Below, in pieces: positions 6,467 through 6,565 of a stretch of DNA of 6,565 nt; the first letter of the stretch is position 1; each line of letters starts with the position of its first letter. Below the pieces are notes generated by a model. It made no database searches, was not told the origin of the DNA, and saw nothing but the letters and a program-made list of their open reading frames with translations. This DNA is from Acidobacteriota bacterium (lineage in GTDB: Bacteria > Acidobacteriota > Terriglobia > Terriglobales > Acidobacteriaceae): assembly GCA_021841795.1 (NCBI GenBank), contig JAKCDN010000182.1:1-6565 (forward strand), read 5' to 3'. The position numbers were made by a program, and so were the translations under genes.

Positions 6467-6473
6467 CGAGGCC

Positions 6474-6565
6474 ATGGCGGGCATGGAGCAGGAGAACGTG
6501 ACGGCACGGGCGCGAGAAGCCGCTGAGGAGCCGACCGCGGAGACGACCGCGGAGACGACGGCGAA
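6474..6565 (+). CDS. N-terminus of an unidentified divergent gene, 3' end beyond window
   Basis: Thirty residues are visible, beginning MAGMEQENVT, and the frame is open to the right edge. The start is polar and rich in Ala, Glu and Thr, with no signal peptide or membrane segment, and ends in tandem TAET units. Such low-complexity N-terminal tails occur on many cytoplasmic proteins, so I cannot assign a function. The start is placed at 6474 because of the TATAAT just upstream. The in-frame ATG at 6483 is an alternative. It is divergent from the M16 operon and may share control with it. Confidence 0.5.
   Translation, partial: MAGMEQENVTARAREAAEEPTAETTAETTA
6533..6556 (+). repeat. Tandem 12-nt repeat in the divergent gene
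   Basis: Two exact copies of GACCGCGGAGAC are followed by a partial third (GACGGCGAA) at the window edge. In frame they encode TAET units. The array may continue beyond the window, and its length could vary between strains by slippage. Confidence 0.6.

Noticed and set aside
6350..6484. N-terminal extension of the catalytic M16 gene up to 6484
   Set aside because: It would put 45 residues before a normal signal peptide, ignore the AAGGAGG at 6354-6360, and run across the divergent promoters.

Overview
The window is a high-GC bacterial chromosome segment (roughly 60% G+C by eye) with strong third-position GC bias. Nearly all coding lies on the minus strand. The gene families (a paired set of secreted M16 peptidases, a periplasmic MBL-fold hydrolase, an HD-domain response regulator) and the codon style would fit a soil Acidobacteriota or similar Gram-negative. 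No marker gene proves this, so the taxonomic guess is weak.

Layout along the minus strand, from right to left: (1) a catalytically competent, exported M16 zinc peptidase (6349-4796); (2) a second exported M16 protein that has lost the zinc site (4799-3171), joined to the first by a 4-nt ATGA overlap; (3) a 121-nt gap holding two strong hairpins; (4) a stand-alone GlmU-type glucosamine-1-phosphate N-acetyltransferase domain (3049-2384); (5) an exported MBL-fold metallohydrolase (2387-1440), again joined by an ATGA overlap; (6) about 620 nt without a convincing gene, holding short inverted repeats, a degenerate 23-nt inverted repeat pair and a possible leader ORF; (7) a response regulator with REC and HD domains (815 to beyond the left edge). 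At the far right a plus-strand gene starts at 6474 and leaves the window. It is divergent from the peptidase genes across a 124-nt region with a candidate promoter on each strand.

The two M16 proteins probably work together. The first has HxxEH and the downstream Glu but lacks the C-terminal Arg/Tyr pair. The second lacks HxxEH but keeps the Arg/Tyr pair. This is the split expected of a heterodimeric M16B peptidase in the periplasm or envelope. The acetyltransferase serves cytoplasmic UDP-GlcNAc synthesis, and here it lacks the uridylyltransferase half that is normally fused to it. The MBL enzyme coupled to it has no known substrate. The response regulator is probably a separate transcription unit. 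I see no CRISPR, tRNA, rRNA or complete mobile element, and no clear multi-gene defence or biosynthetic system. The most unusual points are the split GlmU, the complementary M16 pair and the structured non-coding stretches.
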